From Deltaproteobacteria bacterium Ga0077550 (GTDB lineage Bacteria > Myxococcota_A > Polyangia > Nannocystales > Nannocystaceae): DNA of 59,520 nt. Below, in pieces: positions 37,278-45,907 of the stretch. The DNA lies in the NCBI GenBank assembly GCA_001464385.1, contig LNFB01000239.1, positions 1 through 59,520 on the forward strand, read 5' to 3'. Below the pieces are notes generated by a model. It saw only the letters and a program-made list of their open reading frames with translations. It was not told the DNA's origin and made no database searches. Made by a program: the position numbers and the translations under genes. Position 1 is the stretch's first letter; each line of letters opens with the position of its first letter.

Positions 37278-38108
37278 TCAGTCGAGGAAGAAGTCGACCA
37301 TCGGCTCGACCGACGGATCGACCGCGTAGGGACGGAAATCGGTCACGCCCTCGGCGCGCAACACGTCCTCGTCGACGAAGAAGTTGCCCGTGCACTCGCG
37401 CGCGGGTCGGGTGAGGATCGCGTGGGCGGCGTCGGCCATGATCTCGACGGTGCGGCTGTGCTTCATCATGGGGTCGCCGCCGAGCATCATCACCGCGGCC
37501 GTCGCGATCGCGGTGCGGGGCCACAGCGCGTTGAAGGCCACGCCGTCGCCGCGGAACTCCTCGGCCATGCCGAGCACGCACATGCTCATGCCGTACTTCG
37601 CCATCGTGTAGGCGACGTGGCCGGCGAACCACTTGGGCTTCATCGACAGCGGCGGCGACAGGTTCAACACGTGGGGGTTCGACGACTTCTTCAGGTGCGG
37701 CAGGCAGACCTGCGAGCACAGGTACGTGCCGCGCGTGTTGATCTGGTGCATCAGGTCGTAGCGCTTCATCGGCGTCGACAGCGTGCCCGTCAGGCTGATC
37801 GCGCTGGCGTTGTTGACCAGGATGTCGATGCCGCCGAAGCGCTCGACCGCCTTGGCCACCGACTCCTGGACCTGCGCCTCGTCACGGATGTCACACAGCA
37901 CCGGCAGCGCCTTGCCGCCGGCCTTCTCGATCTCCTCGGCCGCCGTGTAGATGGTGCCCGGCAGCTTGGGGTGCGGCTCGGTGGTCTTGGCCGCGATGAC
38001 GACGTTCGCGCCGTCCCGGGCCGCGCGCAGTCCGATCGCCAGGCCGATGCCCCGGCTCGCGCCACTGATGAAGAGGGTCCGGTTGTTCAGGGTCGCGGTC
38101 GTCGCCAC
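37278..38108 (-). CDS. Short-chain dehydrogenase, HSDL2-like
   Basis: 276 residues from GTG at 38108. The Rossmann motif is LFISGASRGIGLAIG. The NNAS region is ILVNNASAISLTGTL. The active-site block has Ser-Pro-Pro-Leu then YTMAKYGMSM, i.e. the YxxxK pattern. The pattern AAKTTEPHPKLPGTIYTAAE, and later TGNFFVDEDVLRAEGVTDF, is close to the N-terminal domain of hydroxysteroid dehydrogenase-like protein 2 of animals and many bacteria, here without the SCP2 sterol-carrier domain. The substrate is unproven and may be a fatty acyl or sterol-type alcohol. It lies upstream of the ABC cluster on the same strand. Confidence 0.9.
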   Translation of the reverse strand: MATTATLNNRTLFISGASRGIGLAIGLRAARDGANVVIAAKTTEPHPKLPGTIYTAAEEIEKAGGKALPVLCDIRDEAQVQESVAKAVERFGGIDILVNNASAISLTGTLSTPMKRYDLMHQINTRGTYLCSQVCLPHLKKSSNPHVLNLSPPLSMKPKWFAGHVAYTMAKYGMSMCVLGMAEEFRGDGVAFNALWPRTAIATAAVMMLGGDPMMKHSRTVEIMADAAHAILTRPARECTGNFFVDEDVLRAEGVTDFRPYAVDPSVEPMVDFFLD

Positions 38109-38203
38109 GGGCGGGAAGATAGCCCATGGGCGCCGCGCGCAACCAGGCCCGCGGGCCCGCAACCCGACGGCGGCGCTCTAGGGCACGGATCGCGGGCAAC
38201 GGC

Positions 38204-39286
38204 CTACGGAATCGACACGGCGCCGCACGGCCAGGCAGCGGAGACGCCGTGGGTCTGGCCGTCCTTCCAGGTCGCGCACGCCTCGCCGAGCAGCTCGATC
38301 GTCGACTCGTCGAGCATGTGCCAGTCGACCGGGCACGCCAGCTCGACGCCGTCGAGCAGCAGCGTCCCCTCGCACGCCTGGTCGAGATCGACGATGCCGT
38401 CGACGGGGATCTCGCAGCTGATGAAGCCGCCGATGATCTCACCGAAGGCGTCGACGAGGTCGCCGGCATCGAGCGCGACGTAGAACGGCGCCGGGTTGGC
38501 GTCGTCGACCGGCTTGCCGACGCCGGCGTTGGCGACCTCCTGCAGGTGGGCCTCGCCGACCTCGTTGCCCACGCTGATCACGAAGGTCGAGATGTCGGCC
38601 TCGAACGCCGCCTGCACCGCGGCGATCGACTCGGGCTGGCCCTCCTGCGGGTTCGGGACCGCGCAGGTGTCGGGCTCGCCGTCGGTCGCCAGCACGATGG
38701 CCTTGGGGCCCGGCTCGGCGAAGGCCTCGAGCGCCATCGCCACCGCCGCGAGCGACTCGCCCGTCGGCGTCTCGTCGATCGGCTCGGCCGGGGCGTAGAC
38801 CGCGTCCATCGCGGCGTAGTTGTCGAGCGAAGGCGGCACCTCGGTGAGCTGCGGGCACTGGCCGCCCTCGTTGCCGTCCGTGCTCGAGTACAGCGTGAGG
38901 CCGAAGCGCACGTCCGACTGCAGCGTGATCACCGAGCCGGTGGGACCCATCAGCGTGTCGTAGAGGGCTTCCCAGCGGGTCTCACCGGCGAAGTCCTCGG
39001 TCATGCTGCCCGATTGGTCGACCAGCACGATGATCGTGGGGATGACCGGCTCGACCATGACCTGCACCTCGTTGCAGCCCTCGGAGGCGCCCTCGCCCGC
39101 GGAGGGATCGGTGGCGGAGGCCGTCGTCGCCGGGCCCATGTCGAGCTTGGGGCCCGAGCCGCCCTCGGCGGTGAGGTCGATTCCGCCGGTGTCGGTCGTC
39201 CCGTCGACGACGGGTGACGACTCGTCGGCACAACCTGACAGCAACACCCACGTCAGAGCGGGCACACGCGCGCGACGAACGATCAT
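38204..39286 (-). CDS. VWA-domain lipoprotein
   Basis: 360 residues. Lipobox LLSGC has Cys19, followed by an Asp/Gly/Thr linker with a GPKLDMG element. A von Willebrand factor A domain starts at about residue 85: the MIDAS motif is VLVDQSGSMTED, and later AIVLATDGEPDTC and TFVISVGNEVGEA fit the MIDAS Asp and the closing strand. A Cys-rich C-terminal domain of about 100 residues follows (SCEIPVDGIVDLDQACEGTL). It probably binds a ligand with a divalent cation at the cell surface. A second gene of the same type lies near 50 kb. A near-palindrome and a long hairpin lie upstream. Confidence 0.85.
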   Translation of the reverse strand: MIVRRARVPALTWVLLSGCADESSPVVDGTTDTGGIDLTAEGGSGPKLDMGPATTASATDPSAGEGASEGCNEVQVMVEPVIPTIIVLVDQSGSMTEDFAGETRWEALYDTLMGPTGSVITLQSDVRFGLTLYSSTDGNEGGQCPQLTEVPPSLDNYAAMDAVYAPAEPIDETPTGESLAAVAMALEAFAEPGPKAIVLATDGEPDTCAVPNPQEGQPESIAAVQAAFEADISTFVISVGNEVGEAHLQEVANAGVGKPVDDANPAPFYVALDAGDLVDAFGEIIGGFISCEIPVDGIVDLDQACEGTLLLDGVELACPVDWHMLDESTIELLGEACATWKDGQTHGVSAAWPCGAVSIP

Positions 39287-39329
39287 ACGCCGCGGAGTGT
39301 AGTGCGTCGCGACGCTCCACGCACCAAGA

Positions 39330-39351
39330 GACGTCGTCGCGCGACGATGTC
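39330..39351. promoter_or_regulatory. 22-nt near-palindrome between divergent lipoprotein genes
   Basis: gacgtcgtcgc-gcgacgatgtc pairs with itself with only one mismatched position. It lies 44 nt upstream of the minus-strand VWA lipoprotein start. The symmetry fits an operator for a dimeric regulator. No known regulator site is recognised. Confidence 0.4.
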
Positions 39352-39372
39352 ATCTCGGTGAGCGAGCACGCT

Positions 39373-39413
39373 CGATCGGCGGCGGCGAGGTGCGCGAGCG
39401 CCGTCGCCGATCG
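39373..39413. promoter_or_regulatory. 15-bp stem hairpin upstream of S41-like gene
   Basis: cgatcggcggcggcg (39373-39387) and cgccgtcgccgatcg (39399-39413) are reverse complements apart from one position, which gives a G.U pair on the plus strand. The loop is 11 nt. It ends 111 nt before the plus-strand S41-like start. No T-run follows, so I read it as a leader hairpin or operator rather than a terminator. Confidence 0.45.
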
Positions 39414-39524
39414 CCTCGGCCGACACGTGGCGTGTGAATGCGCGGATGCGGCGGCGGCGTTCTGCGCGACCCTCCGGTGACGAACGCGGCGTCCGCCGGT
39501 GTTGTGACCGGCAGCTCCCCCACC

Positions 39525-40892
39525 ATGCGCACCGCAGCCCTGCTCGCCTCACTCCTGACCGTTGCGCTGCCCGCCTGCGGCGACGACGACCCCGATCTCG
39601 GCGACACGTCGAGCACGGGCGGCGGCGACCCGAGCGCGTACGCGCCGGCCCTCGACCACGTGATCGCCACGATCGACGCGGTCCATCACCACACCCTCGA
39701 CGGCCGCTCGCCGGCGCTGGAGGCCGCGGTCGCCGCTGCTCGCGACGCGATCGGCGACGTGGACAGCGACGCGGAGTTCGAGCTGTTGGTCGGTCGCATA
39801 CTCGTCGCGCTCGCCGACGGGCACAGCACGGTCGGCCTGCAGGCGAGCGCTCCCGTCGCGTCGATCGATCTGCCGATGCTCTGGCTCGAGGACGGCCTGG
39901 TCGTGGCGAAGGCGACCGACGTGCTGGTGCCGGGGGACGCGATCGTGTCGATCGGGGGCCGCTCGCCCGACACGATCCTGGCCGATCTCGCAGCCCACGT
40001 CAGTCGGGACCACGACGGCGCCCTCCGCCACGCCGGCCCACGCCGGATGCCACGACAGGACTGGCTGGAGCCGATGGACATGATCGAGGGCGGTCTCGAC
40101 GGGGCGACGCTGAGCTTCGACCTCCCACTCGAGGACGGGCTCGTCGTGGACCCTGCCCCGGAGCGCCCCGTGGTCGGCTGGACGATCGAGCCCGAGCACG
40201 ACCTCGGCGTCTTCCACCTCGACGCGTGCATCTACGACGCGAACTACCAGGACGCGCTCGACGCGTTCATGGCCGAGGTCCGCGCCCAGGGCGTGGGCAA
40301 GATCGCGATCGATCTGCGCTACAACGCCGGCGGCGACGTGACCGTGGCCTACGCGTTGCTCGCCTGGCTCGCGCCCGAGGTCGCGTCGTTCTCGGTGAGC
40401 GCGCGCAAGTCGGACGCGCTGCTCGAGCAGGCGCCGATCTACTCGGACCCGAGCTTCCTCGGCCTGCTCGAGGCCTTCGGCGTCGATCTCGACGGGTCGA
40501 CGTTCGAGGTGCCGGGCGCGGCGCTGTCGACGGGACTCGGCGCCCTCGTGCCCGCGGTCGCACCCGAGGACAGGTTCACCGGCGACATCTACGTGCTCGT
40601 CTCGCCGACGACGTACTCGAGCGCCCAGCTCTTCGTCGGTGAGATCGTCGACAACGGGCTCGGCCTCACCGTCGGCGATCAGACGGGCGCCAACCGCAAC
40701 ACCACCGGCGACATGCTGTCGTTCGCGGTGCCGGACACCGACGTGGAGTTCACCCTCGCCGCGTCGTGGATGACTCGCCCGGCGCCCGAGGACGGCCAGG
40801 GACCGACGCTGGCGGACATCCCGATCGCGCTGACGCGTGCAGACGTCGCGGCGGGGCGTGACCCGGTGCTCGACGCCGTCCGAGCGCGATAG
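39525..40892 (+). CDS. S41-like (C-terminal-processing type) protease lipoprotein
   Basis: 455 residues from ATG at 39525. Lipobox ALPAC, Cys18, is followed by a very short linker. An N-terminal helical domain (about 35-110) contains LVGRILVALADGHSTVGL, a hallmark of S41 proteins. A PDZ-like strand pair follows (VLVPGDAIVSIGGRSPD). The TSPc-like core has VGKIAIDLRYNAGGDVTVAY, and the nucleophile region is VSPTTYSSAQLFVGEIVD, with Ser expected as catalytic. The general-base lysine cannot be placed with confidence, so activity is likely but not proven. It is expected to be anchored in the periplasm or at the surface. Confidence 0.8.
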   Translation: MRTAALLASLLTVALPACGDDDPDLGDTSSTGGGDPSAYAPALDHVIATIDAVHHHTLDGRSPALEAAVAAARDAIGDVDSDAEFELLVGRILVALADGHSTVGLQASAPVASIDLPMLWLEDGLVVAKATDVLVPGDAIVSIGGRSPDTILADLAAHVSRDHDGALRHAGPRRMPRQDWLEPMDMIEGGLDGATLSFDLPLEDGLVVDPAPERPVVGWTIEPEHDLGVFHLDACIYDANYQDALDAFMAEVRAQGVGKIAIDLRYNAGGDVTVAYALLAWLAPEVASFSVSARKSDALLEQAPIYSDPSFLGLLEAFGVDLDGSTFEVPGAALSTGLGALVPAVAPEDRFTGDIYVLVSPTTYSSAQLFVGEIVDNGLGLTVGDQTGANRNTTGDMLSFAVPDTDVEFTLAASWMTRPAPEDGQGPTLADIPIALTRADVAAGRDPVLDAVRAR

Positions 40893-40922
40893 CCGTCCGC
40901 CGGTCGCGACGCCGCGGTGGGC

Positions 40923-41522
40923 ATGCTAGCCTGGTTCGACGTGACGCTCGCTGCCCGACAGCGCTACAGCTTCGCCGAGTACGTGGCGCTCGAGGCGATC
41001 AGCCCCGTCCGCCACGAGTACTTCGACGGGCAGGTGTGGGCGATGGCCGGCGGCTCGCCGAGTCACGCGGCGATCGCCGTCAGCGTGGCGAGCCTGCTCC
41101 GGGCGGGCTTGCGCGGGCGCCCGTGCCGTGTGTTCGGGTCGGACCTGCGGATCCGGGTGCGCGCGACCGGCCTGGGCACGTACCCCGATGTCAGCGTCGT
41201 CTGCGAGTCGCTCGAGCTCGATCCGGAGGACGCGAAGGGCCACACGGTCGTCAACCCGATCCTCGTCGTCGAGGTGCTGAGCCCGTCGACGGAGGACTAC
41301 GACCGCGGCGAGAAGCTGGCGCACTACAAGCAGGTGCCGTCGCTGCGGGAGATCGTCCTGGTCGCGCACGAGCAGCGCCAGGTCGAGATCTGGCGGCGCG
41401 ACGGCGCGCTCTGGACCCTCGACGTGGCGCGCGACTCGGAGACGGCGGCCCTACGCAGCGTCGCCTGCGAGCTCCCACTGACCGAGGTCTACCTCGACCC
41501 GCTGGCGTCGACGCCGGGCTAG
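40923..41522 (+). CDS. Uma2-like (DUF820) PD-(D/E)xK nuclease-fold protein
   Basis: 199 residues from ATG at 40923. The Uma2 pattern is present: RYSFAEYVALEAISPVRHEY, FDGQVWAMAGGSPSHA, RVFGSDLRIRV, TYPDVSVVCE, and NPILVVEVLSPSTEDYDRGE followed by KLAHYKQVPSLREIVLV. The acidic residues of YPDVS and VEVLSP and the Lys of GEKL fit the restriction-endonuclease-like core. Uma2 genes are abundant in myxobacteria and cyanobacteria; their role is unclear. It overlaps the stop of the convergent dehydrogenase gene by 4 bp. Confidence 0.88.
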   Translation: MLAWFDVTLAARQRYSFAEYVALEAISPVRHEYFDGQVWAMAGGSPSHAAIAVSVASLLRAGLRGRPCRVFGSDLRIRVRATGLGTYPDVSVVCESLELDPEDAKGHTVVNPILVVEVLSPSTEDYDRGEKLAHYKQVPSLREIVLVAHEQRQVEIWRRDGALWTLDVARDSETAALRSVACELPLTEVYLDPLASTPG

Positions 41523-42370
41523 CGCGGCGGCAGCACGTCGCGCGCGAGCACCGTCCAGTCGATGTCGCCGAGGCCCTGGGCGATCAACGCGTCCATGCGC
41601 GCCGCGACGGCGGGGACCATCAGGAGCTCGACGCCAGCCTCGGCGGCCTCGGCCTGTACGAGGCCCGCGTCCTTGCGCGCCATCGCGAGCGCCCACGACG
41701 GATCGTCCCACGGCGCCGAGATCATCCGGCGGAAGCGGGCCGGCAGCGACGCGCCCGGGTTGAAGTGATCGAACAGCCCCGCGACCTCCTCGGGCGCGAT
41801 GCCGGTGGCCTTCGCGAGGCCGAGCATGTCGGTGAAGCCCGCCGTCAGGGCCATCAGCAGCGTGTTGCCGAGGAGCTTGAACGCGGCCGCCGCGTCGACG
41901 CGGGGACCGAGATCCACGAGCTTGCCGGTCATCGGCGAAAGCACCGCCGTCGCATCCGCGACCGCGGTGCGATCACCCGACACCAGCATGAGCCCGGTCG
42001 ACTCGAGGGCGTTGGCGGGCCCCATGAACACGGGCGCGTGCAGGTAGGTGACGCCGCAATGCCGCCAGTGATCGGTGCGCGCGAGGACGCCGCGCGTCGA
42101 CGTCGTGGTGTGGTCGTAGACGGCGCAGCTGCCGTCGAGGCGCGCCGCATCGAGGACCGCGTCGACGGCCGCGTCGTCCGACACGACGACGTGGACGCGG
42201 CTCGCCCCGGCGCACGCATGGGCGGGATCGTCGAAGGCGACGGCGCCGTGCTCGACCAGCGCCTGGGCGCGCGCGGCGGTTCGATTCCACACGTGGACCC
42301 GCTCGCCGCGGCGGAGCAGCGCGCGGGCGAAGCCGGATCCGAGCAGGCCGGTCCCGAGGATCGTGATCAT
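41519..42370 (-). CDS. Beta-hydroxyacid dehydrogenase / 6-phosphogluconate-dehydrogenase-like oxidoreductase
   Basis: 283 residues from ATG at 42370 (MITILGTGLLGSGFARALL), whose GxGxxG fits NAD(P) binding. RVHVWNRTAARAQALVEHGA continues the Rossmann pattern typical of 3-hydroxyisobutyrate-dehydrogenase-like enzymes. The catalytic-lysine helix is AAAAFKLLGNTLLMALTAG. The substrate cannot be read from the sequence; the family reduces or oxidises beta-hydroxyacids, including glyoxylate and succinic semialdehyde. Confidence 0.85.
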   Translation of the reverse strand: MITILGTGLLGSGFARALLRRGERVHVWNRTAARAQALVEHGAVAFDDPAHACAGASRVHVVVSDDAAVDAVLDAARLDGSCAVYDHTTTSTRGVLARTDHWRHCGVTYLHAPVFMGPANALESTGLMLVSGDRTAVADATAVLSPMTGKLVDLGPRVDAAAAFKLLGNTLLMALTAGFTDMLGLAKATGIAPEEVAGLFDHFNPGASLPARFRRMISAPWDDPSWALAMARKDAGLVQAEAAEAGVELLMVPAVAARMDALIAQGLGDIDWTVLARDVLPPR

Positions 42371-42512
42371 GGCGCGACGGTACACCAACGCGCCGGCGCC
42401 TACCGGCCCTACCCGGCAAGTTCGGTGGTCGCGGTCGGGACGCCGAGCATCGAGGGTGAGCTTCGGCGATGGCCGTGGCGCCCGCCGGAGTCCCCCTGTG
42501 ACCGCGCCCGGT

Positions 42513-42530
42513 GTCCCCGGGGGACGTCCC
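42513..42530. promoter_or_regulatory. Two overlapping perfect palindromes in a divergent promoter region
   Basis: gtccccgggggac (42513-42525) and gggacgtccc (42521-42530) overlap. They lie 75 nt before the beta-helix gene start and 143 nt from the dehydrogenase start. They could be an operator; no known site is recognised. Confidence 0.35.
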
Positions 42531-42605
42531 AGGGGTGATTCGCCGCGCGCGTGCGGAGGCAACTCGAGAACCCGCGGGCACGACCCGTGCACAACGGCAC
42601 ACGAC

Positions 42606-43946
42606 ATGCCGACCTCCCCACGGATCAACCTCCCCGCTGCGCTCATCGTGGCTCTCGTGGCGACCGCGGCGGCGGCCGACGAGGCCGCGGCAGCGACGTT
42701 CAACGTGACGAACTACAGCGACGCATCTCCACCGCCGCCCGGCTCGTTTCGCGCCGCGGTCGCATCCGCGGTGTCCACCCCCCTCGGCGCAGCGCCGTTC
42801 CACACCATCGACTTCGTTACCCCGGGCCCAGGCACGATCTATCCGGTCGCCCCCTTCTCCCTCGAGAACAAGATCCGGGTCTTGGGACGATCCAAGGTGA
42901 CGTTCGATTCCTCGACCGACGCGTCCGGTGCCGTCGACACCGCCACCCTGTTCGAGGTCACGGAGGACGGCGAACTCGACATGCAAGAACTCGTCGTACG
43001 CGGGCGTCTGTCGCAGCGCGGCTTCTACGTCGGCTCGGGGTCGTGGCTCTCGACCTACAAGGTCATCATCAGCAATTTCGGGAACCCCGAAGACCACACA
43101 CCCGGCTTCGGCGGAAACGTCCTGTGCGACGCGCTCGAGCCCGGGCCCTCTTGGTCCGACGCCACGGGCTGCAGCTTCAGCCGCAGCAAGATCTCCAGCG
43201 GCTCCGCTGAGTATGGAGGAGGTGTTGCTGCCCTCGGCATGGTCTCGCTCACATTCACCGACAGCGACGTCAGCTACAACACCGCATGGGACGCAGGGGG
43301 CGGCGTCGTGTTCTTCGGTTTCGGCATCGACCCGATCAGCAGCTTCAATGTGACACGGTCGTCGATGTACAACAACACCGCGTGGCGGGAAGGCGGGGCC
43401 ATCTATTCGCTCGGCGTCCGACTCTTGTATCTCGTCAACTCGACGTTCAGCGCCAACTGGAGCGACACTGCCGAAGAAGCGACACTCTACATCGAGGACA
43501 CCGCGGACCTCCGCATCAACCACTCGACGATCGTCAACGGACAGCCCGCAGGTGCCGGCGTCGGCGCTGAACTGGCGGTCTCCTACAGCCAGGGCTATGT
43601 GGCCAACAGCATCCTCGGGAGCGGCGGCAACGCGGTCGGCAGTGTCTGCGCATTGGGCCCCGGGAACACGCTGAGCTTCATCTCGAGCAAGATCCAGGAC
43701 ACGAGCTGCGGCACCGCCGCGACGGCCAATCTCGGCATCAACGCCATCACGACCGCCGCTTGCACCTACGCACCGGTCGGGCTGCTGGGTTGTCGCGTGC
43801 ACCCGATCCAGTCCACGAGCCCCGCCCGCAACACCGGAAGTCCCACCTATTGCACCGCCGGGTTCGGAACGAACCGAGACCAGCGACACTACAACCGCTC
43901 GGGTGCCTGCGACGCAGGAAGCTACGAGTACGGCGGAACGCCGTGA
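42606..43946 (+). CDS. Secreted right-handed beta-helix protein, copy 1
   Basis: 446 residues from ATG at 42606. The signal peptide (PAALIVALVATAAAADEAAA) has no lipobox. The mature start ATFNVTNYSDASPPPPGSFR resembles the CSLREA-type motif that begins many predicted beta-helix proteins. The repeats follow the helix pattern, for example DLRINHSTIVNGQPAGAGVG and LYLVNSTFSANWSDTAEEA. It ends GACDAGSYEYGGTP. Local GC is lower than in the neighbours. A paralogue of nearly the same length follows immediately, so this looks like a tandem duplication. It is likely extracellular; a ligand or enzyme role is unknown. Confidence 0.82.
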   Translation: MPTSPRINLPAALIVALVATAAAADEAAAATFNVTNYSDASPPPPGSFRAAVASAVSTPLGAAPFHTIDFVTPGPGTIYPVAPFSLENKIRVLGRSKVTFDSSTDASGAVDTATLFEVTEDGELDMQELVVRGRLSQRGFYVGSGSWLSTYKVIISNFGNPEDHTPGFGGNVLCDALEPGPSWSDATGCSFSRSKISSGSAEYGGGVAALGMVSLTFTDSDVSYNTAWDAGGGVVFFGFGIDPISSFNVTRSSMYNNTAWREGGAIYSLGVRLLYLVNSTFSANWSDTAEEATLYIEDTADLRINHSTIVNGQPAGAGVGAELAVSYSQGYVANSILGSGGNAVGSVCALGPGNTLSFISSKIQDTSCGTAATANLGINAITTAACTYAPVGLLGCRVHPIQSTSPARNTGSPTYCTAGFGTNRDQRHYNRSGACDAGSYEYGGTP

Positions 43947-43987
43947 TCCAGAAAACCTCCGAGAGCAACACTCGAAAGGCGAGAACC

Positions 43988-45331
43988 ATGCGAATCAGCC
44001 TCCTCCACTCGTTCATCATCACGGTCACCGCGGGTGCCACCATCGGCGACGACGCCGCGGCGGCCACGTTCAACGTCACCAACTACAGCGACGCGATCCC
44101 CGCGCCGCCCGGATCATTCCGGGCCGCACTCGAAGCCGCGAGCGTCGCCCCTCTGAACGGCTTCACATGGCACACGATCGACTTCGTAGCCCCGGATCCC
44201 GGTACGATCCTGCCGGTCGCCCCGTTCCTCGCCAACAACTCGATTCGCGTCTTCGGACGAAACAAGGTGACATTCGACTCGTCGACGGCAGCATCGGACG
44301 CCGTCGACGGCCTGACCCTCTTCGAGGTGATGCCGAGCGCGAAATTCCGGATCGAGCAATCGATCCTCACCGGCGGCTCCTACCAGCGCGGAATCCATGT
44401 GGGACCCAACGGCTACCTGGACGCCTCGGGCATCACCGTGAAGAACTTCGCGTTTCCCGAGGACCACGAACCCGGCGTGGGAGGCAACGTCTTGTGCGAC
44501 TATGAGGACCCACCACTCGGCTACACGAAATCGACGACCTGCCTGTTCACCAACAGCTCCATCATCAATGGGACGGCGTCGTACGGCGGTGGAATCGCGG
44601 GGATTGGAGCAGTCACGATCAGTATCTTCAACAGCGATGTCAGCCATAACATGGCATGGGCCGAGGGCGGTGGGGTCTTCACGGGCGGCTACGGCAGCGG
44701 CAACACATTCGCGAACTCACTCACCCTGAAGAACTCGTCGATGTATGACAATGCATCGTGGGCGGGGGGCGGAGCTGTCTCGACGCTCGGCGTGCCGATC
44801 GTCTACGTCATCAACACGACGCTGAGCACCAACCTCAGCTACAGCGTCGGAGCCGCGACCCTCGACATCGACGACGCCGACGATCTCAGGATCATCCACT
44901 CGACGATCACCGACGGCTCGACCGACGTCAGCGGCCCAGGCCAGGGTGCCGAGCTCGCGCTGTATGGCAGCAACGGCTATGTCGCCAACAGCGTCCTCGG
45001 CCGGACCGGCGCCGCGGCGGGGCAGGTCTGCCTGCTGGGGGCCGGCAACACGGTCAGCTTCGGCACAGGGAACAAGATCCAGGACGCCAGCTGCGGCACC
45101 GCAGCGACCGCGGATCTCGGGCTGCTGGGGCTGTCCACCTCGGCGTGCACGTCTCCTCCGGCGGGTCTGACGGGCTGCAGGGTCCACGCGCTCACCTCGA
45201 CCAGCCCGGCGCGGAACACCGCGTCCAACACCTACTGCAGCATCGGACACGGCACGACCGCCGATCAACGCTGGTACCGTCGCCTGGGTGCCTGCGACGC
45301 GGGGAGCTACGAGTACGGGGGCACGCCGTAG
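43988..45331 (+). CDS. Secreted right-handed beta-helix protein, copy 2
   Basis: 447 residues from ATG at 43988, with AAGGCGAG upstream. It aligns with the preceding protein from end to end: ATFNVTNYSDAIPAPPGSFR, then HTIDFVAPDPGTILPVAPF, DLRIIHSTITDGSTDVSGPG, and the same ending GACDAGSYEYGGTP. The genes are 41 bp apart on the same strand and probably form one transcript. A 60-nt stretch at 44701-44760 has only 29 G+C (48%), which contrasts with the window. Tandem duplication, and possible transfer, are inferences. Confidence 0.83.
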   Translation: MRISLLHSFIITVTAGATIGDDAAAATFNVTNYSDAIPAPPGSFRAALEAASVAPLNGFTWHTIDFVAPDPGTILPVAPFLANNSIRVFGRNKVTFDSSTAASDAVDGLTLFEVMPSAKFRIEQSILTGGSYQRGIHVGPNGYLDASGITVKNFAFPEDHEPGVGGNVLCDYEDPPLGYTKSTTCLFTNSSIINGTASYGGGIAGIGAVTISIFNSDVSHNMAWAEGGGVFTGGYGSGNTFANSLTLKNSSMYDNASWAGGGAVSTLGVPIVYVINTTLSTNLSYSVGAATLDIDDADDLRIIHSTITDGSTDVSGPGQGAELALYGSNGYVANSVLGRTGAAAGQVCLLGAGNTVSFGTGNKIQDASCGTAATADLGLLGLSTSACTSPPAGLTGCRVHALTSTSPARNTASNTYCSIGHGTTADQRWYRRLGACDAGSYEYGGTP

Positions 45332-45414
45332 CAGACGATGACCACGGGACGGGGAGCGGGGCGAAGCGGCGCCCCCGTTGCCGTGGGCGGTGCTATCCTC
45401 GCCACCGACCGCCC

Positions 45415-45846
45415 ATGCCCACGGCGACCGATGATCTGCCGCGTTCATCGATGCGACGGCGGCTCGCCCACGCCGCCGCCGCGATCGCGACCATCGCCGT
45501 CGGCCTCGCATCGCGCCGAGTCGCCCCACACCTGCCCCCGCCCGTGGGCCCCTTCGTCGCCGCGTACGTCGGCGACGCGCTGTGGGCCGCGATGGTCCTC
45601 TTCGGCCTCTCCACGCTGCTCCCGCGGCTCGCGCTGCGGCGGCGCGTGGCCCTCGCGCTGGCGTACTGCGTCGCGACCGAGCTCTCGCAGCTCTACCACG
45701 CGCCGTGGATCGACGACCTCCGCGCGACGCGGCTGGGCGGCCTCGTGCTCGGCTTCGGGTTCCTGTGGAGCGACCTCGTCGCGTACACGATCGGCGTGCT
45801 CGGTGCCGCCCTGCTCGCGCGCGTCGCGGCGCGCAGGCTCGGTTGA
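45415..45846 (+). CDS. DUF2809 membrane protein
   Basis: 143 residues from ATG at 45415. Four hydrophobic segments fit the small DUF2809 family, with hallmark motifs PFVAAYVGDALWAAMVLFGL, YCVATELSQLYHAPWIDDLR and LGFGFLWSDLVAYTIGVLGA. The conserved Glu-Leu-Ser-Gln and Trp-Ser-Asp are retained. Function of the family is unknown. The start is supported by family length. Confidence 0.86.
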   Translation: MPTATDDLPRSSMRRRLAHAAAAIATIAVGLASRRVAPHLPPPVGPFVAAYVGDALWAAMVLFGLSTLLPRLALRRRVALALAYCVATELSQLYHAPWIDDLRATRLGGLVLGFGFLWSDLVAYTIGVLGAALLARVAARRLG

Positions 45847-45907
45847 TGGAGCCATCGCGACGCCGCGTTCGCTTGCAACGCCGCCGCGGCTGCGCGACTC
45901 TCCCGGC

